Of a stretch of 41,920 nt of DNA, positions 1 to 10,084 are shown piece by piece. Source of the stretch: Fidelibacterota bacterium (GTDB lineage Bacteria; Fidelibacterota; Fidelibacteria; Fidelibacterales; Fidelibacteraceae); contig JAOZRH010000002.1 in NCBI GenBank assembly GCA_029931905.1, positions 21,792 to 63,711 of the forward strand. The letters are read 5' to 3'. Every line of letters starts with the position of its first letter. The stretch's first letter is position 1. The position numbers and the translations under genes are program-made. The notes under the pieces are model-generated. The model had not been told where the DNA came from. It was given only the letters and a program-made list of their open reading frames with translations, and did no database searches.

Positions 1-1207
1 GTGTATCATTTGCACTAGCAATAAGTATATCACCTTTTGCATCAAAATCAGATTCTAAAACAGTATTTTGATCAAGACCACCAATTTCACTAACTATTTC
101 CCAACCTCTAGTTCCATCAGTATATACAATAGTCATTCCTGATCCTGGAATATCTATTGTAAGATCTTCTGCAGCACCTTCAATATTATTTCCATTTCGT
201 ACAAATTTAATTTCATTTGTAGTTGCTTGATTATAGATATCTACAATACCAATTGTATCACCTACTGAAGGAGAACTAGGTAGTGTAATTGCAACACTAT
301 TTCCAGTAGCATTAACAAGATAACCCGAAGAAGCTACTGCTGAAGTATTTCCACTTACAATTTCCCAACTTAAACCAGCTCCAGATGGATCAGCCCATTT
401 AACACCAGTTGTTTCATTACTATCTGCAACTAAAACCTGATCATTAGAACCAACAGGCAATATTGTCGGTGTATCATTTGCACTAGCAATAAGTATATCA
501 CCTTTTGCATCAAAATCAGATTCCATTACAGCACCAGCTGCATCAACATTTGTTGCATCTGTAACATCTGAACCATCTTCAACATTAATTATAGTTTGAA
601 CTTGTGTTGCAGTTAATTCTTCAACTACACCATTAGCTCCAGATATTCGTCCAAGAATACGATTATTATTAACAATATTCTGCATTTTTGAATATGTAAC
701 TGCATCATCTGTAATTGTTAATGTAGTTGAACCTGTTACATCACCAGTATGATTTGCATTTGTAATTTTACTGGTGTTAATACTTATTGCAGAATCCATT
801 GCTTCTATTTTATCACGAATAGCATTTTTAGTTGCAGCATCTAAATTATCATTCCAAGTTGTTGAATTATATGCGGTATTATCAGCTCCAACAGAAGCTT
901 CATTTGATGCTACATTCCAATTTGTTCCATCATAATATAAATCTATTCTTTCACCATTTTCAATTACTTCATTTGGTGTTATACTTGTAACTAATAAATA
1001 ATTTGAACCAGAAGTTGCTATATTTTTTATTCGAAAAGTATCACCAATTGTAAATGATCCAGTTAATTCAACATTTCTATTACTACCATTTGGATCTAAA
1101 AATTGTTGTGAATAATCAGTAGCTATAATTTGTTTAGTTGCAGTAAGCGTTTCTTTATTAATTCCATAAAGATATTTTTCTACATATCTTCGTTTAAGTT
1201 TTGACAT
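1..1207 (-). CDS. Phage tail fibre/appendage-like protein, C-terminus cut by window edge (starts MSKLKRRYVEKYLYGINKETLTATKQ)
   Basis: Open - strand frame from ATG at 1205-1207 to the window edge, absent from the ORF track because it has no stop. Repeated 'ESDFDAKGDILIASAND' segment typical of phage fibre proteins. Confidence 0.8.
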   Translation of the reverse strand, partial: MSKLKRRYVEKYLYGINKETLTATKQIIATDYSQQFLDPNGSNRNVELTGSFTIGDTFRIKNIATSGSNYLLVTSITPNEVIENGERIDLYYDGTNWNVASNEASVGADNTAYNSTTWNDNLDAATKNAIRDKIEAMDSAISINTSKITNANHTGDVTGSTTLTITDDAVTYSKMQNIVNNNRILGRISGANGVVEELTATQVQTIINVEDGSDVTDATNVDAAGAVMESDFDAKGDILIASANDTPTILPVGSNDQVLVADSNETTGVKWADPSGAGLSWEIVSGNTSAVASSGYLVNATGNSVAITLPSSPSVGDTIGIVDIYNQATTNEIKFVRNGNNIEGAAEDLTIDIPGSGMTIVYTDGTRGWEIVSEIGGLDQNTVLESDFDAKGDILIASANDT

Positions 1208-1264
1208 TATATTATATTCCTTGCTTGGTTTTCATTTTTTACATCAAGCTAAAAAATTTTTAAA

Positions 1265-1312
1265 TTATTAATTAGTGATAGAAAAATATTAATAATTTTC
1301 TATCACTAATAT
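1265..1312 (-). terminator. Hairpin ATTAGTGATAGAAAA...TTTTCTATCACTAAT between two - strand fibre genes
   Basis: 15-bp inverted repeat, downstream of the 1327..3120 stop codon. Confidence 0.5.
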
Positions 1313-1326
1313 TTTATAAATTATTA

Positions 1327-3120
1327 TTAATAAACATAATTAATAATAAGAATATCACCAGTACCTATATCTTCTGAAAGAGCAGTTGCAGCACCATTAT
1401 TATTAAAATGCAGTTCATTTGTATTTAATACATCAAAATCAGCTGTTGCACCTGAACTACCAAGAGTTTGTTTATTATTCTGAGGTACACCATCAACAAC
1501 AGATACCTGAACTGATTGTGCATTTACTGGATTTTCAGAAAGAGTAAATAAACCTGATGTATTTTCACCAGACGTAATAACATGCATCTCTTGTTTAGCA
1601 CTTTCACCAGTTGCATCAGCTAATTGCTGATCAATACCGTAAAGATGTGCAGTAAGATGATCTACACTCGTAACTTCTGCTGGAGTAGTTGCTGGAGTAT
1701 AATTAGATGGAGTAAAATCAATATCAATTTGATCACCATCAATTTCAGCATTACCACCAGTAATTAATGTAGCAGGATCAACAGCAAGAACAGAAGCACC
1801 ACCACCAGTAAGACCATTACCAGTTGCTGCTGCCATACGAACTGCATCACCACTAAGTTCAAGACCAGTTCCAACATTAACATCTAATGCTACACCATTA
1901 TCTACAAGACCATTACCAGCAGTACGAACTGTAGTACTAATAGTATTAAGTTCTTGATCAATACCATAAAGATGTGCAGTAAGATGATCTACACTAGATA
2001 CTTCTGCTGGAGTAGTTGCTGGAGTATAATTAGTTGGATTCCAATCAATAGTAAGTGTATCACCATCAATAGTACCAGTAATATTCGAAAGTGCAGTATT
2101 TATACCATCTAAATGTGCAGATAAATGATCTACACTTGTAACTTCAGCTGGAGAAGTAGATGGAGAATAATTAGTTGGAGTATAGTCAATATCAATTTGA
2201 TCACCATCAATTTCAGCATTACCGCCAGTAATTAATGTAGCAGGATCAACAGCAAGAACAGAAGCACCACCACCAGTAAGACCATTACCAGTTGCTGCTG
2301 CCATACGAACTGCATCACCACTAAGTTCAAGACCAGTTCCAACATTAACAGCAAGAGCAGAAGCACCACCACCAGTAAGACCATCACCTGCTGCACTTGC
2401 TGCAATACGAACTTGATTTGCTGATATTTCAAGTCCAGTACCAGTAGCTACTGAAATATCTCCAGCGGTACGATTAATACCATTTACATCACCAGTAGAA
2501 CCATCACCAATTTGAATTGTTTCACCAGTTTTAGTTAAACCTGTACCAGCGACAATTGCACCTGCTCCAGAAAATTGTGACCAAACAATTCCAGTTGTAC
2601 CTACTACAATAGTACCATCTGTAGTTAATACCCAACCAGTATCTGAATTAGCGGTACCTTCTTGAATGAAAGTATAATTCCCACCTTCCATATTATCGTC
2701 ACTATCATCTGCTCGTGTAAGAATAAATGGAGAACCAGCACCACCAAGACTAGTAACAACATAAATACCATTTTGAAGAGAAGCAGCTTGATTTTTTACA
2801 AGTATTCTATCAGAAACAGATAAAGCAATACCATCTTGATTAGCTAATGCTCCATTTGCATCTGCTGTAAGTGTTGCTCCAACACCACCAGTACCATTAG
2901 CATATGTACATGCAGCTAAAACAGCATCAGTTGCAACACGACAAGCATTTTTAGTTGAAAGTCCTTGAGCAACGGAATCTATATAAGTTTTAGTTTTATC
3001 TGATGACCAAACTTCATTAGATGCTTGACCACTATCATTAAAATTTACTTCCAAAACTCCACTATTATTTAAAAGTGAAGCTGTATTAAACTGTAACCAT
3101 TTAGCGTTTAATTTTGACAT
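1327..3120 (-). CDS. Phage tail fibre-like repeat protein
   Basis: 597 aa; 'DRILVKNQAASLQNGIYVV' phage fibre motif; repeated 'NYTPATTPAEVxSVDHLTAHLYGID' and 'ATGNGLTGGGASVLAVDPATLITGG' modules. Confidence 0.8.
   Translation of the reverse strand: MSKLNAKWLQFNTASLLNNSGVLEVNFNDSGQASNEVWSSDKTKTYIDSVAQGLSTKNACRVATDAVLAACTYANGTGGVGATLTADANGALANQDGIALSVSDRILVKNQAASLQNGIYVVTSLGGAGSPFILTRADDSDDNMEGGNYTFIQEGTANSDTGWVLTTDGTIVVGTTGIVWSQFSGAGAIVAGTGLTKTGETIQIGDGSTGDVNGINRTAGDISVATGTGLEISANQVRIAASAAGDGLTGGGASALAVNVGTGLELSGDAVRMAAATGNGLTGGGASVLAVDPATLITGGNAEIDGDQIDIDYTPTNYSPSTSPAEVTSVDHLSAHLDGINTALSNITGTIDGDTLTIDWNPTNYTPATTPAEVSSVDHLTAHLYGIDQELNTISTTVRTAGNGLVDNGVALDVNVGTGLELSGDAVRMAAATGNGLTGGGASVLAVDPATLITGGNAEIDGDQIDIDFTPSNYTPATTPAEVTSVDHLTAHLYGIDQQLADATGESAKQEMHVITSGENTSGLFTLSENPVNAQSVQVSVVDGVPQNNKQTLGSSGATADFDVLNTNELHFNNNGAATALSEDIGTGDILIINYVY
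1719..1882 (-). repeat. Intragenic direct repeat copy 1 (partner 2187-2350)
   Basis: About 164 bp near-identical stretch, offset 468 bp (156 codons), inside the fibre gene. Confidence 0.85.
2187..2350 (-). repeat. Intragenic direct repeat copy 2 (partner 1719-1882)
   Basis: See partner. Confidence 0.85.
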
Positions 3121-3145
3121 AATTTGAATCCTTTAATAAAAAATT

Positions 3146-3919
3146 TTAATACCAATACAATACTGTTAAAATATCTGATGTTGTTAAAATACCATCCCAT
3201 AAATTACCATTCCAATTAATTTGGTTACCTATAATATGATAATCTACATTTAATTGACCTTTTAAACCACCATTAATAAATATCATTACTTTAGTAGCTG
3301 TTATTGGAGTATTTGATAATACTAAATATTTATTAGTTATATCTGTTCCTGAAAGAACAAATTCATCAATTTGTTCAGTATTACCACCACTTCCTCCTCC
3401 AGTAGTTCCTGTATATACATAACATGATATTTTTGGAATACCCCAACCCATATCAGTTGGAGTAAAACTTTCAGCAAATTTAACAATTCCTGCATAATAA
3501 TCAAATACCCAACTACCTTCAGTTGGTGTTATAATTGTATTATCTTGTTGATATAATAATCCTTGATATCCATCACTAGGATTATTAGTAATTATATTTG
3601 GAATATCTACAGGACTGATGAAAGGTCTAACAAATGTTCCAGCATTATCTAAATACCAAGCTTGTCCATTTGAACCAGCTATTTCTGTTAATGATTGCAA
3701 TGTATATTTTGTAACAGCGGGATTTGTTCCAGCTTCAATATCAGCTGCTGCAACATCTACTGCATATGCTATAGTATCTGACCATATTTCATTACTCTTA
3801 ACAGAATGTGCGGACTTATATTTACTCTCATAAACTTGTTGGGTTGCTTCAGTTGGTACTTTAGATAATCCATGGAAAAATCCTAATTGTCGTTTTGCGA
3901 CATCTGGAAATTCAGCCAT
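3146..3919 (-). CDS. Phage structural/fibre-like protein
   Basis: 257 aa; shares the 'FDYYAGIVKF...PTDMGWGIPKISCYVYTG' module with 34019/35054 and a C-terminal domain ending ...ILTVLYWY. Confidence 0.7.
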   Translation of the reverse strand: MAEFPDVAKRQLGFFHGLSKVPTEATQQVYESKYKSAHSVKSNEIWSDTIAYAVDVAAADIEAGTNPAVTKYTLQSLTEIAGSNGQAWYLDNAGTFVRPFISPVDIPNIITNNPSDGYQGLLYQQDNTIITPTEGSWVFDYYAGIVKFAESFTPTDMGWGIPKISCYVYTGTTGGGSGGNTEQIDEFVLSGTDITNKYLVLSNTPITATKVMIFINGGLKGQLNVDYHIIGNQINWNGNLWDGILTTSDILTVLYWY

Positions 3920-3921
3920 AT

Positions 3922-4083
3922 CTAATCCTTTTTATTTTCGAAAATATTCCTTAATTGAACGTAAAATTCATATAATTCACGTTTTTTAATTTTATAACAA
4001 TTAGATAATTCACCATCAATAAAGGGAATAACCTTCAAATTATAAATATCTTTAGTTTTCGTTTTTTCAATTTTTACCTGCAT
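3922..4083 (-). CDS. Small protein MQVKIEKTKTKDIYNLKVIPFIDGELSNCYKIKKRELYEFYVQLRNIFENKKD
   Basis: 53-aa ORF filling the gap between flanking - strand genes; below the track cutoff. Confidence 0.55.
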   Translation of the reverse strand: MQVKIEKTKTKDIYNLKVIPFIDGELSNCYKIKKRELYEFYVQLRNIFENKKD

Positions 4084-4086
4084 AAT

Positions 4087-6141
4087 TTACACCCAATTGA
4101 TTATTTCAAAAGAACCTATATTAAGATTACGTCCATCTACATTATCAGCATAAGATATTCTATACCAAAGACCCCATCCACTACTACCAGATGTTGCATC
4201 TGTAAATTTTCCTGTTCCAAAAGTAAATTCTATTTGATTGTTTAAAGATAAATTATAAGATCCATTATTAACTCTACAACCTTGACCATCAGAAATTACA
4301 CCACCAGGATATAATAAATTTAGTATAAACCAATCAATACCATTTAAACTAATTTCAATTATACAATCATTATTAGTAATATTAGTTTCAGTTATATTAT
4401 AATCACCAAATTGAAACCTTCCATTACTATGTGATATTCCATTATGAATAAATTCACTATAATATATTTTAGTACCTGACGATAAAGAATAATCTGGTTG
4501 AGATCCAAGAGTTGGATTATAAATTGTAAAATCTTCTGTTGGATATATTAATTGACTATTCTTTAATTGTAAACCATTACCACTATCAATTAATGACAAG
4601 TTTGTTGAACTATTCCAAGAAGTAACTAAATCTGATTGATATCTATTAATTTCATTTCTAAAATCTTGAAATACTCCAGTATTATTATTTGAATATGTAT
4701 CAATTAAAATATTTGTATTTGTCGAATTTATATATCCGTGATTAATCCAATCAATTGCTCGACTACTAATATTTGCAGATATAGATTGAGTAAAAAAATT
4801 AATTGATGTTATTTCCCAATTAGTTTTATTATAACTATCATTAATATCATTATATAAATTATTCCAATTAGTTAAATCACTACCAGTTAAATTTAATTGT
4901 GGTAATCCATATTCTATTCCAACTATCTGTATTTGTGTATTTGGATAACTTCTATCATTTAAATAATCAATATCGGCTATATTAACTGTAAAATTTGATC
5001 CTATAGTATAATAAATAACACCACTAATATTTTTAGTTACAATCATAGCTGGAGTTTCTACAATTGATAAACCAGATAAAACAGATAAATTTGAATTAGG
5101 ATCATAAAAAATTGGTCCTTGAGTTTTTACAAATGTACCGTTTGTAATTGTATCATTAATAATTTCAATACTAAAACGACCACCAGTACTAATAATATTA
5201 TTGATATTTATACTAATAATAGTATCCGCTTTATATTGTGTAAAATCAGAAGTGAAATTTAAAATTTGAATTCTAATATTATTTAAAGTTATATCAATAT
5301 TACCAGTAAGTATAACTTGATGTGTAGCTAAAATAGTAGTATCATTAGCATCATAAACATTAACTGTTAAAGTATTATCTATATTATTAAGTATTGAAAA
5401 TGATTCGATATTTGAATAACTTATAATTGAATTATTAATACAATTATATTGTGATCCAGCAATCCATGAACCAATATTATATGGTAAACCTTCAGATACT
5501 GGACTAGCTATATTTCGACTACTAACGGCAAAATCATTAATGGTTGCATTTGTTTCTCCATCAGATGTATTAAAATGTGAAACATAATCTGGAGAAACTC
5601 CACTAACTACAATATCAACTTGCCCTGGAATTGAATTTGAAGCAGAAACATTCGCTCCAATAAAATTAAGTGAAGTTACAGAAGATGATAAAGATATTCC
5701 TTCATCATTAACAGTTAATAGTGTACCATCAGATAAACTATCTCGTCGACTAACTTCAACCCATTTAAATTTAGAATGAACATAAACTAAATATATTGTA
5801 GAAGTTGAAGTACATTCAAAATTACGAATTAATTGTAGACCACGATTGTTTTCAAGTGTAATAATATCTGAATCGTTTTTACCCATTAATATTAATTTTT
5901 GACCATCAACACCTTGAGCTATTTGTGGATCACTTATTAAAAATATATTACCAGAACCTCCAGAAGATGATATAATTTTTATTGCTGAATCACATAAAAT
6001 TTGATTTATAGGAACTATATTTTCTTGATATCCAATAGATGAAACTGAAAAACTATCAATTAAAAATTCAAATTGTTGTTCAGTTGGACGATCTCCAAGT
6101 TCAAAATAAGTTTTTAATTCAGTTAGACTTTTAATAGTCAC
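4087..6141 (-). CDS. Phage baseplate/fibre-like structural protein
   Basis: 684 aa, beta-rich; C-terminal region resembles those of 35054 and 38475 ('FTFGTGKFTDA...RISYAD' vs 'FTLGTYAADA...RIRYLG'). Confidence 0.65.
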   Translation of the reverse strand: MTIKSLTELKTYFELGDRPTEQQFEFLIDSFSVSSIGYQENIVPINQILCDSAIKIISSSGGSGNIFLISDPQIAQGVDGQKLILMGKNDSDIITLENNRGLQLIRNFECTSTSTIYLVYVHSKFKWVEVSRRDSLSDGTLLTVNDEGISLSSSVTSLNFIGANVSASNSIPGQVDIVVSGVSPDYVSHFNTSDGETNATINDFAVSSRNIASPVSEGLPYNIGSWIAGSQYNCINNSIISYSNIESFSILNNIDNTLTVNVYDANDTTILATHQVILTGNIDITLNNIRIQILNFTSDFTQYKADTIISININNIISTGGRFSIEIINDTITNGTFVKTQGPIFYDPNSNLSVLSGLSIVETPAMIVTKNISGVIYYTIGSNFTVNIADIDYLNDRSYPNTQIQIVGIEYGLPQLNLTGSDLTNWNNLYNDINDSYNKTNWEITSINFFTQSISANISSRAIDWINHGYINSTNTNILIDTYSNNNTGVFQDFRNEINRYQSDLVTSWNSSTNLSLIDSGNGLQLKNSQLIYPTEDFTIYNPTLGSQPDYSLSSGTKIYYSEFIHNGISHSNGRFQFGDYNITETNITNNDCIIEISLNGIDWFILNLLYPGGVISDGQGCRVNNGSYNLSLNNQIEFTFGTGKFTDATSGSSGWGLWYRISYADNVDGRNLNIGSFEIINWV

Positions 6142-6155
6142 AATTAAATACCTCC

Positions 6156-7136
6156 TTATTTTGTTGGTAATCCACTTATTTCAAAAGTAATTGTTTTCAA
6201 ATATTTCTCAATTAATTTTTCAACAGCATCATGTATTTTTGGATTTGTTAAATTTTGACGAGAAAATAAATCAGTTGGATATTTACTCAAAATCATGGAT
6301 GAGATAAATTGATCATACGGTCCTATAAAAGTATAAAAACCAATTGGTTTTAAAGTTTGAATCAATTTCATATATATTTTCTTAGGATCAATAAAAATAA
6401 CTCTTAAATCAATAAGTAGTTTTGGAATATCTTTAATTGTTGTATAACCTCTATTTTCATTAATTTTTTTAATAAAATCATCAAATATTTCTTTATCTAC
6501 TATATCTGAATATTTTCTTTTTAATATACTTATTACATAACTATGTTTTTCATTAAAAAAATAAATATAATAAATATATATACATGATAATCTTAAAAAA
6601 TCTTTTTGACGTTGAGTTGCAAAAATATTTTTACCTATAATTTTATTAAAAATTAAATACATATAAGTAGTAAGTAATTTATGTAAATCATTATTTGATT
6701 TAATAGTTTTATTTATTATAACTGCTGAACGAATAATTCCAAAATATGTTGCATATATACAATTATCAATATTAGAAGTATCACCTGTACTTATGTCAAT
6801 ATTTAAATTATTACTATTTAATACAATACCAGATAATTTATTATTTGAATCATTTAATAATACTCTAGATGAAATTTCTTTAGCCTGATTTGATCCTTGT
6901 ACGAAACCTATATAAATTAATTTTTTATTATATAAATTTTCAACATTTTTTTTAACGGCATTATTCGGTAGCTTCTTTAAAAATAATCCAAATTGTTCAT
7001 AAAAATTATTATAAATATTTTCATTATTCTTACTCTGTAAAATAACATGTATACTTACTTGAGGAGTAACTAATACGTTATCAACAACAGAATCATTAAA
7101 TGAGTTCGATTGAAATCTTTTATTTAATTTGAACAT
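6156..7136 (-). CDS. Uncharacterised phage protein
   Basis: 326 aa ORF in the co-oriented block. Confidence 0.6.
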   Translation of the reverse strand: MFKLNKRFQSNSFNDSVVDNVLVTPQVSIHVILQSKNNENIYNNFYEQFGLFLKKLPNNAVKKNVENLYNKKLIYIGFVQGSNQAKEISSRVLLNDSNNKLSGIVLNSNNLNIDISTGDTSNIDNCIYATYFGIIRSAVIINKTIKSNNDLHKLLTTYMYLIFNKIIGKNIFATQRQKDFLRLSCIYIYYIYFFNEKHSYVISILKRKYSDIVDKEIFDDFIKKINENRGYTTIKDIPKLLIDLRVIFIDPKKIYMKLIQTLKPIGFYTFIGPYDQFISSMILSKYPTDLFSRQNLTNPKIHDAVEKLIEKYLKTITFEISGLPTK

Positions 7137-7141
7137 ATTTT

Positions 7142-7882
7142 TTACTCTCCATAAGCTTTTTTACGTTTATGTTCTAGATTAGTTAAATTAATTAAATTTT
7201 GTCTTGCAGCTTTATATGTTTTACCACCAATACGCGTATCCATTATTTTTGATTTCTTTTTTGTTTTAGGATTTTTTATATTATTATTAATATATTCTTT
7301 TGCTAAATTCTTTTGATTTGATTTCATTTTATCAATACTATCTAATTTTAATACATCTGGAATTGATTTTTGAATAACACCTACAATTTTATTATCAGAT
7401 TTAACTCCACGCTGTCGAAAAGTCTTATTAATTTTTTGTTTTCCTTTTCTTAAAGCAGCAATAGTACCACCGGCTATAGCAGTTAATCCTTTATCAGTAT
7501 ATTTTGCTACAGCTTTTGTTTTAGAATAATTCTTTAATTTTTCTTTTGCAAATTTAGATAGTCCTTTATGAGCATTAGATATCATTGAATTATTTAAATT
7601 TTTTTTATATTTTAATCTATATTTAGCTAATTTTTTTATTCTTTTATTACTTAATCTTTTTGTTGGTGTATTTTTTACAACATGTAGTTCTGCTTGTTCA
7701 TATATCAATAAATTTTCATATAAAAAATAATTTTTCTTAAATTTTTCTATATAAAATTCACTTAAATTATCAAAATTATTATTAGCAAAACAAGTTTGAA
7801 TATTATTAATTTCAATTTGATTTTCAGTTTGAATAATATCATCTATAGTAGATCTTATAATTTGTTCAATTATTAAAGACAT
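7142..7882 (-). CDS. Uncharacterised highly basic phage protein
   Basis: 246 aa, Lys-rich; possible virion or nucleic-acid-associated protein. Confidence 0.6.
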   Translation of the reverse strand: MSLIIEQIIRSTIDDIIQTENQIEINNIQTCFANNNFDNLSEFYIEKFKKNYFLYENLLIYEQAELHVVKNTPTKRLSNKRIKKLAKYRLKYKKNLNNSMISNAHKGLSKFAKEKLKNYSKTKAVAKYTDKGLTAIAGGTIAALRKGKQKINKTFRQRGVKSDNKIVGVIQKSIPDVLKLDSIDKMKSNQKNLAKEYINNNIKNPKTKKKSKIMDTRIGGKTYKAARQNLINLTNLEHKRKKAYGE

Positions 7883-7911
7883 TTTTTTTATTTCTCCTTG
7901 ATTAAATATAT

Positions 7912-8253
7912 TTAAGTATTTATTACTTCAATTATTATTTTATAATGAGGGGCAATTATTATTCGTTCTTCAACGTTATCAACTATAAATTGAAATAATG
8001 TAGAGATATTATTTACCAAGAGAATAATTGGATATAAATTATGTTCTTCATAATAATCCGAACAAAAAACATCTGGACGCATTTTCCATTTTACATTATC
8101 AAATTTAACATAATCTGATTGTTCACGAAGAGCTTCAAGATTCCGAAAAAAACAATTTTGATGAATTGGTTTTTTAAATTCATAAAGTATTCGCTTTATA
8201 ATATATTCTTGTTGGGAATAATATTTTTTTAAGTCACTAATATTATTATTCAT
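7912..8253 (-). CDS. Uncharacterised phage protein
   Basis: 113 aa ORF, divergent from the 8378 operon. Confidence 0.6.
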   Translation of the reverse strand: MNNNISDLKKYYSQQEYIIKRILYEFKKPIHQNCFFRNLEALREQSDYVKFDNVKWKMRPDVFCSDYYEEHNLYPIILLVNNISTLFQFIVDNVEERIIIAPHYKIIIEVINT

Positions 8254-8302
8254 AATTAGATCCTCTTAAATTATATTTTTTATATTCATAATTTTTATAT
8301 AG

Positions 8303-8346
8303 AAATAATAAAGTATTATATTATTTAATATAATACTTTATTATTT
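8303..8346. promoter_or_regulatory. Perfect 21-bp inverted repeat AAATAATAAAGTATTATATTA-TT-TAATATAATACTTTATTATTT in a divergent intergenic region
   Basis: Direct reading; lies between the 5' ends of 7912..8253(-) and 8378..9556(+). Confidence 0.75.
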
Positions 8347-8377
8347 TAATTTACTTTTTTAAAAAAGGAAGAGATAA

Positions 8378-9556
8378 ATGATTAAAGAAAAATCTTTTAG
8401 TCTAGTCAAAGCTATTAAATTAGCTACAACAAACTTTATGATGCAAATTAACGGAATGGACGTTGCTTATCCATATTTTCAAGGCGCACCAGGTGGTGGT
8501 AAAACCGCCTCACTTCAAGCTCTTGGAAATGGATTTGAATTTATGGGAAAGAAATATGAAACAGATGTAATAAGTACACATTTCGCATTAAAACCTCCTG
8601 AAGAAACGGGAGGTATTCCTCAATTTGAAAATATTGAGGTGAATGGTAAAACTGTTTTAGGAACTATATGGTCATTTCCTGATATTATGAAACAATTATA
8701 TATACTATCAGAAAAACATAAAACAAATGATGGATTTGTTATCTGGTTATTAGATGATATGCATTTATGTGGACCAGTTCATTTAGCTATGCTTTATGAA
8801 CTGCTCACAGAAAGAAAACTTCGTGAATTTAAAATTCCAAAAAACGTTGCTATTTGTCTTGCCGGAAACACAAGTAATAAAGCTGGTGCAAAGACAATGT
8901 TTTCAGCAATTGTAAATCGAGTATTTTTATGTCCAGTTTATACTGAATTTGAAGATTGGAAAAATAATTTTGCTATTCCAAATAAAATCCATATCGGAGT
9001 TCGATCATTTCTTGAAAATGATATGTATCAGCAATTTTTTCATGAAGATGAACAAGTTGATAGTGCTTGGGGATCTCCAAGAAGTTGGACTCGATTCGCT
9101 TCTATGATTCAGATTATGGAACAAATAAATAATAACAAATCACTCAATAGTGAAGAAATTTTATATATTTGTACAGGTCATGTTGGAAAAAGTGCAGCAA
9201 GTGATTTCACAAGTTTCTATAAAATTTTCAATAAATTTGATTTAAATCATATTCTAAATAATATTGAAAATTATACATTACCAAATAGTAGTGTAGATCG
9301 TTATGCTCTTGCATTTGCTGGAGTAAATTATTATATTAATAATCATAAAGACAAAAATATAATTGAAAATTTTGCAAAAATGATTATCAGATACGGAAAA
9401 GAATCTCCAGAACTTAGTATTATGATAATGAAAGAAATTATCAATATAGAAAAACTTTTGAAGATGAAAACACTTTATACAAAAGTAGCATTAAAGATTG
9501 AAGAGAATGATGAAACAATATTTAATGAAATTATTAATGAAATTGTTGATCTATAA
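8378..9556 (+). CDS. MoxR-like AAA+ ATPase
   Basis: Walker A 'GAPGGGKTAS', Walker B-like 'VIWLLDDMH', sensor-like 'CLAGNTSNKAG'; upstream AAGGAAGAG RBS. Confidence 0.85.
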   Translation: MIKEKSFSLVKAIKLATTNFMMQINGMDVAYPYFQGAPGGGKTASLQALGNGFEFMGKKYETDVISTHFALKPPEETGGIPQFENIEVNGKTVLGTIWSFPDIMKQLYILSEKHKTNDGFVIWLLDDMHLCGPVHLAMLYELLTERKLREFKIPKNVAICLAGNTSNKAGAKTMFSAIVNRVFLCPVYTEFEDWKNNFAIPNKIHIGVRSFLENDMYQQFFHEDEQVDSAWGSPRSWTRFASMIQIMEQINNNKSLNSEEILYICTGHVGKSAASDFTSFYKIFNKFDLNHILNNIENYTLPNSSVDRYALAFAGVNYYINNHKDKNIIENFAKMIIRYGKESPELSIMIMKEIINIEKLLKMKTLYTKVALKIEENDETIFNEIINEIVDL

Positions 9557-9577
9557 TAATTCTCAAAGGAAAAAATT

Positions 9578-10072
9578 ATGGATATTGCAAAGAAAATAAA
9601 AAAAGCCAAATTGAAAATGTTTACAAAAGATTTAGTTTTCTTTGGTATTCAAAGTTACAAATTCAATTGGTTATTTGAAAAAAATAGTACAGTTCCAAAT
9701 GCATTCGGATATGTTATATTCGAAAGTAAAGAAGGTAATCTTGAATCTGGTTCAATTCATTTCAATCAAGATATTTTTGAAGATGATAAATATGATCATG
9801 AAGCAATTTGTTATACAGCAATTCATGAATTATTACATATTCTTAATCGACATGGAAATCGAAAAGATAATCGTAAACATGAAATATGGGCAGTTGCATG
9901 TGATCATGTTGTTGAACGTGAAATGCGTAACATGAAATCATTTCTAAAGAGTCCATTATCTGAATATCATATAATTGAAGAATTAGATAAAGAATTACCA
10001 AAATGTTCAACTGAACAGGCCTATAATTGGCTATTTAATCATCATAGTTTTCCTAACCAAATTAAACAATGA
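9578..10072 (+). CDS. Putative metallopeptidase-like protein (DUF2201 N-terminal type)
   Basis: HExxH motif 'AIHELLHILNRHGNR', then 'WAVACDHVVEREM'; follows the MoxR-like ATPase. Confidence 0.75.
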   Translation: MDIAKKIKKAKLKMFTKDLVFFGIQSYKFNWLFEKNSTVPNAFGYVIFESKEGNLESGSIHFNQDIFEDDKYDHEAICYTAIHELLHILNRHGNRKDNRKHEIWAVACDHVVEREMRNMKSFLKSPLSEYHIIEELDKELPKCSTEQAYNWLFNHHSFPNQIKQ

Positions 10073-10084
10073 CCGAATTCAAAT

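Noticed and set aside
2232-2432. Track ORF, 66 aa - strand
   Set aside because: Alternate frame inside the 1327..3120 fibre gene; low-complexity Leu/Val translation.
3618-3833. Track ORF, + strand 71 aa
   Set aside because: Antisense to a well-supported CDS (3146..3919), no RBS or domain.
9642-9935. Track ORF, + strand 97 aa
   Set aside because: Out-of-frame ORF within the HExxH gene; Met/Ile-rich artefact.
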